A stretch of DNA of 64,000 bases from Thamnaconus septentrionalis (lineage: Eukaryota; Chordata; Actinopteri; Tetraodontiformes; Monacanthidae): assembly GCA_009823395.1 (NCBI GenBank), contig CM020513.1, positions 21,783,001-21,847,000 on the forward strand. Reading direction: 5' to 3'. Every line of letters starts with the position of its first letter. The stretch's first letter is position 1. Of this stretch, positions 39,720 through 52,306 are shown piece after piece. The position numbers and the translations under genes are program-made. Under the pieces are notes generated by a model. The model was not told the origin of the DNA. It made no database searches and was given only the letters and a program-made list of their open reading frames with translations.

Positions 39720-42700
39720 CGGCCATTACCGACCCCCGTTTATACACCAAATGCTAAAGCACATTTTCTGTGATAGGTGTCGGCGTGGAATCACCCTGAA
39801 ATCTGCTTTCCTGGAAGCACGTTTGAGGTCTCTCAGAAAGAGAACACTGAGATGGACATCTAATCCGCATAGCAACCAACTAAATATTATTTTCCATCAT
39901 AAAAGTTTTCGACTCTTCTCGTCACATACTCACGTCACCCATCTGCATCTGCACTGCATCTGTTGTAAATATCACCAGGAGCAAATATGTTTTAATGGCC
40001 AAGATTTTCTTTTTCTTTTCTTTTCTTTTTTTTTTTTTTTAGCTACCCATGGTGTGACAATGTCACGGTCAGATGAAAAATGCAGCCTGAAGAAGACCTT
40101 TCTCTCACCTGGCCCACAAAGGTTGGATCAGGAAAGGGTCGCGATGTTAAAGCTGGTAATTAGCCATCACATTTATCTTGTGTGTAAATGGACGATTGTT
40201 ACCACGTCGTTAGCAGCTCCCCAACATCACCAGTAAGTGTAGTGAAGCCAACAGCTGTGGAAACATGCATGTGCGAGCCAAGAGGTTAATAGACGCCGCA
40301 GTACATTTGTGCGGCCCGCTACCAATAAGAGAGCGCGTGGTTCCCTGTTTGTTTTCTGGTGGGCGACTGAAGCTGTTTCCCTGTATTTGGGTGCCACATA
40401 TGCTTCTACGACTGCCATTAAACCCTACAATATCACTGCTCTCACTACCGTTTGCTTTAATTTCCTTTCATTCTTGCTCATATTGTTTGCAGATCACACA
40501 ACATAATTGTCTCGTTCTTTGTTCCTGCCTGCTTCTACGCATTTTTGTTAAAAGAATGAATCTCTGAATTAATTGATTTTATTTGCAGCAGACTTTGCTA
40601 CAATGCTTCCCAATGATTATGACCGCGACGGGGGGGGAAATGTGCTAATCTTTTTGCAATTCACTTGGAAAACTATTTACAGTGCTGTTAGTTAGTACAT
40701 TTTTTTATTTTTTTGATCTGAAAGCAGGAGCCACCTGGGCCTTTCACGTCATGATGCACGCACGCTCAATCCCACGACAGGTACCTCGAAAGAATGCCAG
40801 TGACCCAGTGCAGCGACTTATTATAAATATCATATTTTGAATGCATTCAATTAGATTAGATTAAAAGCAGAACTGAAGTCAACAGACGTCGTCCTTTGAT
40901 ATGTGTTGTGAAGATGCCAATTGCCAAAAATAAATAAATGTCACAAGGTAAACTGATAAACAACTATAATAAAATGAAATACACAGTGTCTTTGGATAGT
41001 TCCTAAGAAAACACACAATTTGTGCCTGTGAATATACATAAAATACTGATGTAGTGGTACAACGCTGCTACCAAAAGGTGAAAACAATCAAATAAAAAGG
41101 AAGTGCTGACATCAATGAATGCTCTTTTGAGATTTATTTCATCAGAGCCGATACCAAACTTCCAACAATGAGATTGCCCCCAAAACCGGAATGGATTCAA
41201 TGGTTGGCCAGTCCATTCATGTTCACGGAAGCAAATGTATGATAAAAACCAGCAAACAAATCCTGATCTATTTTTAATACAGTCAATTTGGTCTCAGTAA
41301 TGTTTTTTTGTTGTTGTTGTTTTAAATAAAATCAATGGTTGTGCTGCTGTACTGATTATACCACAAAGTGATTTTCTGTTAATCATTCGTCAGTCATTTT
41401 GCTGGCACCATCTCGGCCCAGATCACTCTTGGAATCTCAGACTCTGAATGAGTTTCTCCTGGTTAACTAAAATAATTTTCACTTCACAATCACACCCAAC
41501 ACGAGCACTCCCAAGTTTCTAGTGTTTTCCTTTAGCTTTGAAAAAACATACATTTTTAGTCACTTTTTCAATCAAGCCAAAATACAAAAAGTCATAGAAT
41601 ATGCTGCACAACTGTGTGTCTTGGCAGGACACACAGTTGTGTGATCTAGTAACTCCACTGTACTTGTTCTTCTAATAGCATTACCAAATGACAATGAAAA
41701 TAGCCTTCCAGGAACCTTTTTGTAGGTTTGGTGCCAGTTTATTCAATTAATCAATCAGTAAATCAGTCTGAATGACTAACATGTCTAATGATGATAATAA
41801 AGCACAGCATGTGAAAAATTATTAGTGTCAGACTCCCTATGTGCAATGCAAAACAGAATGTGCAAATTGGACGAACCATGACGCATGGATGGATGTTTAC
41901 GTGTGACTTTGATGCACATGTGTGCATAAATGTGTAATGGCCGAACAAGTGAACACTGAAGGCAATGGGGAGAATGTATTACGTGGAGGAACATGATCTC
42001 AGGTCAGTTTTCTCCTCATTTAGATTAACATAGACACTACATGGACAGGATATACAGAAGTCTGGCTTACATAATAACTACATTTTCTAATAAAACTGAT
42101 CTAGACTTGGGCCTAAATTAAATTTCACTGCGGCATGACACAAAATCAAATAATTTCATTGGCTTTTAAGTGGGAAGGATCTCACAGTGAACTGATCTTC
42201 CACTTTTGATGGTGCCTTGTGTGAATTACTATATTTGGATAACAAAAACCTGCTGACAAGAAACAAATGTTATGGTAAAAACGTTGACATTGAACTGAAA
42301 ATGACTGAACACAACAGCTCACTATGAAATTCTTTATCAAAAGCGTCAACCTTCCATCTTCTAACCTCGTCACAACTTTGTGACATGGCAAAGTCTTTCC
42401 CCAAACCAATGTCTTACCAACCCTTTCTTTTTAAGATTCTGGAGAAAATTGTCAGTTATGTAACTACAGTACAAACAATCTTGTCTTTTTTTTTTTTTTG
42501 CTTTGGTCAAAGGACTTTTCTTTCTTAGTCTCTTCTGTTACATTCAAGTTCTTACTTTGATTTTTTTTTTTAAATGGCAAGAACGTACAGTACAAAATGG
42601 AACATCTAATTGGCATTGAAGAAATAAATTGCTCCAAGTTAGCGCTCTTCTTTTAGACACGATAAACCCACGCACCATTGCTTACAGGCTATGTAACAGT

Positions 42701-44360
42701 CTTCCAACATAGCAGTAATAAAGCCTCTTCATAAAAGTTGGGGTCAAAATGCTTGAGTGTTGACAGAATAATTTGTTACCCTCCAGTGTGGTTTTCATAA
42801 GCATCACAGTACCAAATCTGCAGCCTTTTACTTGCATCTGACTGCGGCCTTTGTCTTTATTGAGAGACTAGACACACTGATTGACATTAGAAGGAGCTGC
42901 TTGACAGTGGTTCAAATCTAGACTTTGATCTATCGCTAATCTATCTGACAAAACTCAATTTGTACATATTAACCATTACCCACAACAAATAAAGTTTCGG
43001 TGTTTCACAAGGATCTGTATGTGGGCTAATCCTAATCCTTTTCCATATATGCCATATCAGGAAACACAATAGCAATTTTCACTGCAGTACAGATGAGACA
43101 TAGTAATATTTATACTTCAGGCCAAATGAATGAAACAGAGAGTCTAAATTTTAGGCCTGATTGTTCTGGGTCTTCCACATCTCAGCAATCTGCATGACAC
43201 ATCTATTTTGGACAACAAAAAATGATTATATAAAATTCAACACAATTTTAAACAATACCCTTTTATACAAGTCTTCATTGTCAATTAAACAAACTGCACA
43301 TGTAGTTTATCACCATCAGTGTGTGAAGGGTTACAATGTAAAACACAGCGCAGTATAAACCCAAGCCATTACTGCCACTTAAGAACAGTTTAGACTTTAT
43401 TCTGAATGCGACCGTACACCTTGAAGCGCTGGAGTCTCACATAAAATGAACTATTGTGGTCCAACCAAAAAAACACTCTCGCAACTGGGCAAGCACAGAG
43501 ATGGAATGACTAGAATTTGTAAGTAATCATTAGATGTTATAGCACTGCCTCTGTGCAGTAGGTGACCTGGCCTGCTCAACTTGTGAACAAGATTGTTTTG
43601 AAATACTGCTCAAACTAAACTGGAGGCCAAGAAAACTGGTTGCTTTTTTTGTTTTTATAAATACCCACGTGTGGAGAATAGCCAGGTCTCTCCCCACCGG
43701 TTTCCTTCTGATGTTTTTCTCATCCATCTCACAAGTTTTCCTTTCCTGTAGTATTTAAACTTTACTGCCATGTCTCTTTTTTTTTCCTTTTCACTTCGAG
43801 CATCAGTCTCTCACGTCCTCTCTCTGGTCTCCTTGACTGTGAGCACACTAGGTGCTGTCTAAGGACAAACAAGGGGCCACTAAAGAGACAAGCACGCCCA
43901 GTTAAATCTTTACACATTTTTTTTTAACAGCCCACTGATGGGTTTAGGTGGCGGTGGTAGGAAAAAGGGCTGAGGGGGAGTCTATGTCTGGCTATCCCTT
44001 CTGACCAGTGCAACAGTGTTAAAAATAAAATGACCCACTGTAGAGAATTTCAAATGCGTGTCACTCAATTTTAATTGTAAAGGTAATTATCTATTTTTTT
44101 AAGGGTTAGGGTTAGCACCCACGTTTCAGTTCAGGTCCTTAGTGCCTCTGTTTTTTTTATGAAGTTTGTGCATGTATAAACTTGAGCAACTGTACTAGGG
44201 CACGCAAACACATGATGAAGCTGATCTACTAACCAGGCACGATGAGGATTGCGCTGGTCAAATGGGCAAAACAACGTGTTTGGTCCATTTAGCACGGACC
44301 ATAAAGGGGGCACCTATTATGGCCACGTCCAGACTCGATCAAGTCATCGTGGTGGTCTAC
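39720..44360. other. Intergenic stretch without recognised gene
   Basis: Contains a T-rich tract at 40008-40040 and the hairpin at 41607-41641. No exon or RNA gene was recognised; open frames are short and unrecognised. Confidence 0.5.
41607..41641. repeat. Perfect inverted repeat, 14-bp arms, 7-nt loop
   Basis: CACAACTGTGTGTC, loop TTGGCAG, GACACACAGTTGTG. Not attached to any recognised element. Confidence 0.9.
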
Positions 44361-44364
44361 TTCC

Positions 44365-44800
44365 AACAATTGAACAATGTGTTAGATTTTGAGGGGAAAA
44401 AAACAGTGACATCAAGTGGTTAAGTTTTTTTTTTCTTTCACGTCCCCTTTCTCTCCCTAGCTTGCCAGTGAACTACAGCGGTTCGTCCACCTTCTTCTTC
44501 GTTGGTATTTTGAGGATGTGAGCGTTCACCCTAAATACAAAAGGGGCTGGATTGTCCATACTAGGCTTCCTATGGTGGTGCAAGATGGCAGCCAACTGGG
44601 AGCAAGACCCTTACTCAATGTATATTGTTATATATAAATAAGAACTGTTATAAGGGTAGGAAAACCAAATTACTTTTTTGTACTGCAAGGAGACAATTTT
44701 TAAAAATGTATTTAGCTTTTACCAATATCCATCCATCCATCCATCCATCCATCCATTTTCAAAAATCATAAATCGAGCCAAATTTTACAAAATGCAAAAT
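44365..44800 (+). mobile_element. Copy 3 of the ~400-bp interspersed repeat
   Basis: Runs from TGTGTTAGATTTTGAGG through GTGACATCAAGTGG, CACCTTCTTCTTCGTTGG, GGCAGCCAACTGGGAGCAAG to the block AGCTTTTACCAATAT and AATCATAAATCGAGCC. Interrupted by a (CATC)n run at 44727-44756. Confidence 0.7.
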
Positions 44801-47800
44801 GTTAACGATCCCTTCAACATTTGTGACGCAAATGAGTGAGGGATGCGGAGAGACGAGCTAAGGTGGGCAGCCAAAAATGGCATCACTCAGTGCTGCTGAC
44901 CTGCAGAATTCTTGTTTTTTGGGATTTGGTTTAGCGCAATAGTTCCAGTCGCCTGCTCTGTTCTCTCTTTTTGTTTCATTCTGCCTACCGTGTTGACAAG
45001 TCGGCTTATTTTAACCACCGGTTCTTACCAAGAATTTAGTCATAACTCATTGTGGATTGGACAGATTGAAGAGTGCTGTCAGCGTTGCTGCCTATTATAT
45101 AAAACACCATCAGATGGTTTAAAATAGTGTCACGGTTGCCACAATGTTGTCAAAATGAAAAAGATTCTCACCTCGCCAAAACACAGGAAGACAGTGTGAA
45201 ATTGCTTCCACACAAAACACACATCTAAATTGTAGAGTTATGTATTTGCGGACAAAAGCACGATCAAACTTATATGGAACCAAAGGAAAGTGGAGGCCTA
45301 TCGTGTGATGTCAGTATGTCTTCTCACTTTCCTGATTGGCTACGATGAATAATTCTCTGTGCCACTCTAGGTTAAATTGAAGAGACCTCAAAGGAAAGGC
45401 TCTGTCTCAGTCAGGAAGGGCGGTTACCTTTTTAAGGACCAGACTTTTGTACAGGGAAGCATGGAGAAGGCCTCTCAATTTAAAAAAAAACAAACAATTT
45501 TCACAAGGCGCATATCCTTCCATCTTCTGTACCTGCTTCTCCTGCTGTCAGGGTTGCAAAGGTTGGCCGCAAGTGTAAATCTTACCCCTAAATCATCGAT
45601 TTGGTACAACAAAAACATTCACCGGTAATAACGACCTGTTATGTTGGAGAAATGGGCCAAAGCTGGTATCAATTTGCTTTGTTACTTGCTTAGTGAAAAT
45701 GGACAGAGGTAATTTGATGAAATTAAGCGAGAGTATAACCCTCGACAAGAGGACTATTGGGAATACTTGCAAATCAGGTTCTGCCTTCACGGTATTTGGG
45801 GAGGGGGAAACCCCAAACCCACTGGCCAGGGTTCAGGACTTGCTCCGTATAAGTAGGCTTAAAAAAAACAAACAAAAAAAAATATATATATGTATGCAGG
45901 ATCACAACATCTGAAAGTGCTGATGCTAAGCTGAGAGAAAAATGTTGGCGAACACATTTCAGCTGAAGGATGGAAGGAAAAAAAAGTATCCGGCTGGTAC
46001 AACTGATCTCATGAATCACAATCTTAGTTTACTCACGACAAATTGTTTAATAGAAACCACTGGACAAAAAGATGGACATGCTGGGAGTGGGATGTAAATG
46101 GGCTTCTTTTTTTTCTCAATGCAGTATATATACAAATTTGTTAGATGGGGTTGTTACCTTCCTGAAATGAATTGCCCAGATTCAGTAAGACCCCAGCTCA
46201 GTGTATTTTGGGTCTGATTTCAGATAATCCATACTTTGAAAACACTTTGAAACACTTGAGCCACTGGAAGCCAACTATTCTGTGTTTTTAAGGAATGGGT
46301 TAAAACTAACAGCATCATTGACATAAATAGAGTAATATGTGGTAATTGATCTAATAAGGTGGTTGAGCCAAAAATAAACCATTAATATGAGGCACATGTG
46401 TTTGTTTTTGCTTCGTTTATACTGCAAGTGTACTCTATATTTTTTTTTTTTCTTTTTCTTTATCAAATTAAAAGGGTACAGCAACGTGTGGTGGTTGGCA
46501 GCAAGCAGAGCTCAGATTCAGGATTGGCCCAGATCATGTACGAGGCTATGGATTTCTTCTTTGAAGAGACATTGTCTCGACAATTTAGCGTAACGTGGAA
46601 TTCAGCATCAGCTGCTTACCCAGAGAACTGTGCAAATGGGGGAGTTGACACCTGATGACGGAGAAGGTACCTGATAACCATGAGTTCTGCACTCAATGTG
46701 CTCGTTCTGGGGCATGTTGTTCGACTAATTCTGTGGTGACCGCAGATCGGCGCCACGTTCAAAGAATATTTGATGTCGTTTTGCCTGTTTTGACCAAGTT
46801 CTTTCCCAGGGATTAAAGAAGTGAGTCTCTCATTATTAATCCTGTGCCTCTTTGTTCCGTTTTTGGGGCCATACTACGCCTGTCACATAGTTAGTGAAAT
46901 ACGTTCATCAGATTTGTGACCTCATTTCAATCCCATGTTCGTCTGCATGGAAGGCTAGTTGGGAGTATCTTTTAAAGGGCAAGAAACATACATTTAAATG
47001 CACACAGTTAGGTGTGGTCTACACAAAACTAACTGTGAGGAATGAACTTCTTAAAGATGCACACAAAACAACCTATTTCAGAGGCTTTATGGATTCTGGC
47101 TATGCTCTTTACAATCTCACCAGCTTGAATCCGTTTCAAACTGTTAGAACTGTGATTGAACAAATTACCAATTAATTATGATATAATTGACAGGCAGTAA
47201 AACCCGACTGTGAAGTACTTAGAGGGACACTTTTGCAACAAACTGAGGCAGAAGAATGAGAAACTTGAAAAGCTGAAAAAAACTTGACAGGTGCAGGAAA
47301 AAACATTCCTGCACCTGTCGAGATTAATTTCACACTCAGTCACTTTGCAACAGAGTCTGGCATTAAATTGCCCCCTTTTTCTTAAACAGACTTTATTCTT
47401 CCGTCAACAGTTTGATACCTGCCTGTTGAGGATTCACAAAAACTTTTTCTCATTATGGGTGTTTACTGAAACATTGAATGACTCAATCGTGTTTTTGGTG
47501 GCTTTTTTTTAAATTTTATTTCATTGTTTTTGACATTGTGCATTTGATGTTCTGCATTTAAAAGTTGTGAACAGTTCACATCAGGGGACAGAGTCCATTT
47601 GATCACAAATGTCCATGATAAACACGTGACAGTTAATACGGTCAGATTTATGTCTTCCTGTCCGTTCCATCTATCCCTCAGGTAATCTGCAGCACAAAGT
47701 CCCCATCTTTATATTTCATGTTCTGTCAATAACCAATAAAAAAGCGTTCCAAGAGGAAAAGTTTGATTGACATCCACAGTTCAGGTCAGAGCAAACACAC

Positions 47801-49210
47801 CTTTATGTTTCTTTATCAGTTCAACTAATATATTAATGACCAAGAATAACACTGAGTAAAACTTACACAAACATTAAATCATTTTCAAATTTCTATTTGT
47901 AAAATGAGATTCAGTCATTATCCTTGGCTGCAATGTTAAATCAACTTTAGGGGTAGAAGTTTAACTTGATTAATCTTCCTTGCTGTGTATTGGTAGCCAG
48001 TGGGGGGAACAAAGTATAAATACTTACTGTACTTAAGTAGATTTTACCTAGATGTATCTGTACTTTACTTATGTTTTCTGATGACTTTTCACTTTTACTC
48101 CCTACATTTGTCCACAAACATCTGTACTTTCTACTCCTTGCATTGAAAAAACAACCCATGGTTGTTACTTTTGGGTTTACAACATACAATTTCTGTTATA
48201 GTTGTTGTTTGAAGTGGAGCTATTTTAACTACGCTCTTACGTAGTTAAATATAAAACTGGATCATAATTTTGAGGGAGCGCCTCAGTTTTGGGGGCATTG
48301 TTCATTTCATCTCAGTTCATTTTTAGTACAGAGAAAAATAAAAATGTAGAAAATAATGGTGTTAACATCCAGCGCATTGGTCATAACTACTACTCAATTA
48401 ACGTATTGTTTAATTATTTTGTAAAACATTTATTTTTACTTTTTACCTCAGTACATTTCAGAACTTTCTTACTTTCACATGTGTAAAAGCTAGGAGTATC
48501 TGAACTTCTACAGAATGCAAATACCTCTGCCGGTAGCGACAAAAATACTTTTGACTGTCCTCTACTGGAAAAACAATGATACACAAGATATTAAAAAGCA
48601 CAAGAAACAGATTTATTTACACACAAAAAATACCCCCATGCCACAAAGCCCTGAAAGAGTGACTACAGAAGAATGCTATGTCGGTGCCTGTGGCTGAGGT
48701 TGGGAATTTACACGACAAGAGGAACACCACCCAGCGCTAACCTTCCAAATTCTTCAGCCCACTCATTTAGCCCCGAGTTCAAGCATCATCTAACAACACA
48801 TGGCAGAATTTCTTCGGCTATAGGCCTGGAGCTCATCGCCAAGTTCATTGGGTTCGGCGCCGATCGCTTCTGCTGAGCTTTAAAAAGAAAAAGACCTAAT
48901 ACTAACACTCCGTCGGAAGATTTATACAGAAGAACGAGTCAGATAAAAAATTCACTAAGGATCAACCTTTATAAAAGCGTGTTTAATTTCACTGGAATCA
49001 AATACAAACTAGGAAAAAGGGAGGGGAAGCTCTTGCTTTGAAATTAAACAAATTCTCACTCACTTCCTAAAGATCTTCCTGCCAAGAGTCACAATGTCAT
49101 GGGTCCGCTGACCAAGACACACAGTAGCATTTCTACTGGCTTATTTCACATGGTTAGAGTTCATTGAATCAGGGTTAAGATAATGGTCCACATGTGTGTG
49201 TTCACAAGTA
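44801..49210. other. Intergenic stretch downstream of sf3b3
   Basis: No gene recognised. Contains the hairpin at 47286-47319 and poly(T) near 46441. Sequence between 47900 and 48500 is AT-rich without defined elements. Confidence 0.5.
47286..47319. repeat. Perfect inverted repeat, 13-bp arms, 8-nt loop
   Basis: GACAGGTGCAGGA, loop AAAAACAT, TCCTGCACCTGTC. In RNA the stem could extend three more pairs at the base with one G-U. Confidence 0.85.
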
Positions 49211-49230
49211 CGGCATCAATTGTAGAGGAT

Positions 49231-49236
49231 TTTATT
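49231..49236 (-). promoter_or_regulatory. Probable sf3b3 polyadenylation signal
   Basis: AATAAA on the minus strand, 229 nt beyond the stop codon; no other canonical hexamer lies between it and the stop. The implied 3' UTR is about 250 nt. Confidence 0.6.
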
Positions 49237-49464
49237 GACAAATCCATGTAATAACCATTGTGTGTCTTTGAACGACTACTTGTTTGGTTTATGCAGCACA
49301 GACGGGGTGAGACAGAAAAATGTATATTAAAAAAAAATGGAGAAAAAAAGTCTGCATTATTACTGAGCAAAAAAAAAAACCAAAACAAATATGTTACATA
49401 TGTGCATAAGCAGATATGCACAGTAAGTCTCGTCCAACAGTCCTGGTCTGAAAAAAGCAGGTGT

Positions 49465-49605
49465 TTAGAAGGCGTAGCGGGTGCGGATGTCCTCCAGTTT
49501 CTTGGAGACCTCGGGCGGCGTTCGGTCCAACTCTTCGGCCACGCTTTTCTGCTTGTGGGGGTCCATGCTGTTGAACTGCTCGCACAGATCGCCGTCGATC
49601 ACATT
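49465..49605 (-). CDS. sf3b3: sf3b3 last exon (C-terminus and stop)
   Basis: Encodes local residues 729-774 and TAA (complement of 49465-49467), from [20 protein letters not shown] to [11 protein letters not shown]. Acceptor TTTGTTTCCCAG. Confidence 0.98.
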   Translation of the reverse strand, partial: NVIDGDLCEQFNSMDPHKQKSVAEELDRTPPEVSKKLEDIRTRYAF

Positions 49606-52261
49606 CTGGGAAACAAACGAGGAGGAAAATCAAGCGAATCATCGACTCAACTTTAGATGAAACCCCGGGACGCGAGAAAGCAACACGAAGACCCACCTTG
49701 ACTGGGAAGTAATAGGACCTGAAGCTGAGATGGTCTCTGCCACACATCGGGGGGAACTCGGAGCGCATGTGCATTTCTAAATGCTGGAAGAAGTCGTGAT
49801 CCTGAAGGGGGTGGTGAGGAAAAAAAAAACATCATTAAGAAAATCAATCATCAAAAAATGATCTACAGTAGCTGCGTTTCCATGACCACTAGAGTTGCGC
49901 AAAAACCTAAATATCGCAATAAAAAACTGGTCATGGAAACATCGAAACTTCGAAAATATATCCATATAAAATATCGCTTAAAGGTTTTGACGCTCTCATG
50001 AGGTGGTTTTTCAGACGTACAGTATATCGCAAAAGTGTCAAGGAAACATTTTTCGCATTTACACGTCACTGGACGTACGGGGTCATGTGACCAGATCACT
50101 TCAAGTGAAAATGGCGCATTATGTTTGGACTGAGGAGGAAAGACTTTTTTTTTTTCTTCAAACAAGTAATTAAGGTGAAAAAAATATATATATATTATAT
50201 ATATATATATTATATATACTATTCTTGAAAGCAAAGAAACGTAAACAAAAAAAAAGCAAACATAATTCTCGTAAAATCCAGACATTTTACGAGAATTATG
50301 GCTTCGGCGCTTCAACGTCATTCATGGAAACACCTGCAAATTGCAATTTTACATATATATATATATATATATATATTTTTTTACCTCGTGCGAGGTGAAT
50401 GGGACCAGGATGCCGATGCCTCCGGACAGAGTGGTGTACACCAGGGACTCAGAGCCCCCGGGAATGAGCGTCGTCTTCTGCAGCGACAACACCGTCTCTC
50501 CCACGTGGTAGTTCACCACCACCTCGGCCTGCCAGCGAACACAGGAGAGGAAGCCACAGTCATCTTACCGTTGCCCGTCGCGACTGAGCTCCACTGGGAT
50601 TAATAAAGGCCTTCTATTCTGTTCTGTTCCATTCTAAATTGTCCTCACGTGCATGTTCTTGGACTGTGGGGAGAAGCCAGAGAACCCCCAAAAGTAACAA
50701 CCATGTTTTTTTCAATGTAAGGAGTAGCGAGCACATATATTTGTGGACATACATAAGGAGTAAACGTAAAAAGTCATCAGGAAAAAGTAATAAACGGCTG
50801 AAAAACCTACAGTATTTAAACACAGTCACTACTTTTTCATGACGTGCAAATGCAGCCCCTTTAATCACTGTGGAAAATGAGGGATTCTGCCATTGAAGCC
50901 TCTTTGTGCTCATGATGGTGGTCTGGCACTAATTAAACTGTGTCTCATCACCGTGGCAAAGGAAACGCACATTTCTTCACAGCCGGTGGTTAATGTGGAA
51001 CATGAGGCAGTGATTGGTGGTTTTAGATGCCTTTGCTGACTTAGTCTGTTGTAAAAGAGCCCCTTACTGCCCCCTCTAAGCTCTGAAGTAATTGGTACAC
51101 GTCTTGTTGATTTTTTTTCATTTTTTTTTAATCACATTTTTGTACATTTCTAGTATTTGTTTTTTAAGTTATTATTAATATTATAACTTGGATTAAACGT
51201 GACCGGCGTTCGAAAACTTACACAAAAGAAATTTAGTGGCAACAACTGACATCACTGACATCACGCAATAGTCAGGTCATGCTATTGTGTACGATAGCAT
51301 GAGCTGACTAGAACAGTCAGCCAAGCATGATTACAGTGGGCTTTTTAATAGATGTGCTTGTTCTGGACAGACAGTTTTACAGCCCTGTTTTACAATGTGC
51401 AGGGCACTGATTGGGTGAGAGTTTTTCACAAAAGACCAAAAGCGCTATTTTTAAATGCCCCGCGTGTGGATTGTTACAGTTTCACGTATTAAATACTGAA
51501 AAGCTGAAACTGTGCCGTGGACGAACAAAGAACTACAGACGTTTCTGTTCTCTGCGGCCGAAGAAAAAGCTCAAAGAGAGAGGGAGCTGGACGGACGGAG
51601 CGACGCCCAATGAAAAGCCTTCCTGGTTTCGCAGCCGGTGGCCATCTCTGTACTCTGCCACGACACTATTTGAAATCATGTAAATGTGTTTTGTAACCTC
51701 AAGCGACTTTAGTTTGAAGGTTATTTGCAAAGTAGCGCCGTTGAATCGTGTCGATAAACCGTTAGCCACCACAGCTAACCCCGTGCTCTGCTTGTGTTGT
51801 GTTCGCTGGCAGCGAAACTCAGGAGGCGATTTTAACGCTGCTAATAAATACATCGATAAAAGTGTCGACTCGCAGTGCAATAAAAGTCATTTGGTTTTCC
51901 AACTCTCAGAACGGTTCTTATATATAACAATGTACATAGAGCAAGAAGGGTCTTGCTCCTAGTTAGCTGCCATCTTGCGCCAACATTTTTTTTTAAGGAA
52001 GCCCAAATGACGGCGCCCAGAATGAGAAATCAGAAAAAAGAAACACATGGCTCTCACACAACAGGACATCTGGGGTTAAGAAAATTCTCCCCATTCTGCC
52101 CCCCCACCAGTCAGTCGTCTATCTGACCTTGATCTTTAAAGATACAATAATCCAATTAAAGTGGAATGCATTTAATTTAATGTAACGGAAGATTTAGCCA
52201 AGTCTTGTACAGATAATTGAATTCATCCAGCCAGATGCAAGCACGCACACGCACGCCGCGT

Positions 52262-52306
<45 letters not shown>

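Noticed and set aside
44101..44118. TTAGGG-like telomeric repeat
   Set aside because: Only two units; no tandem array.
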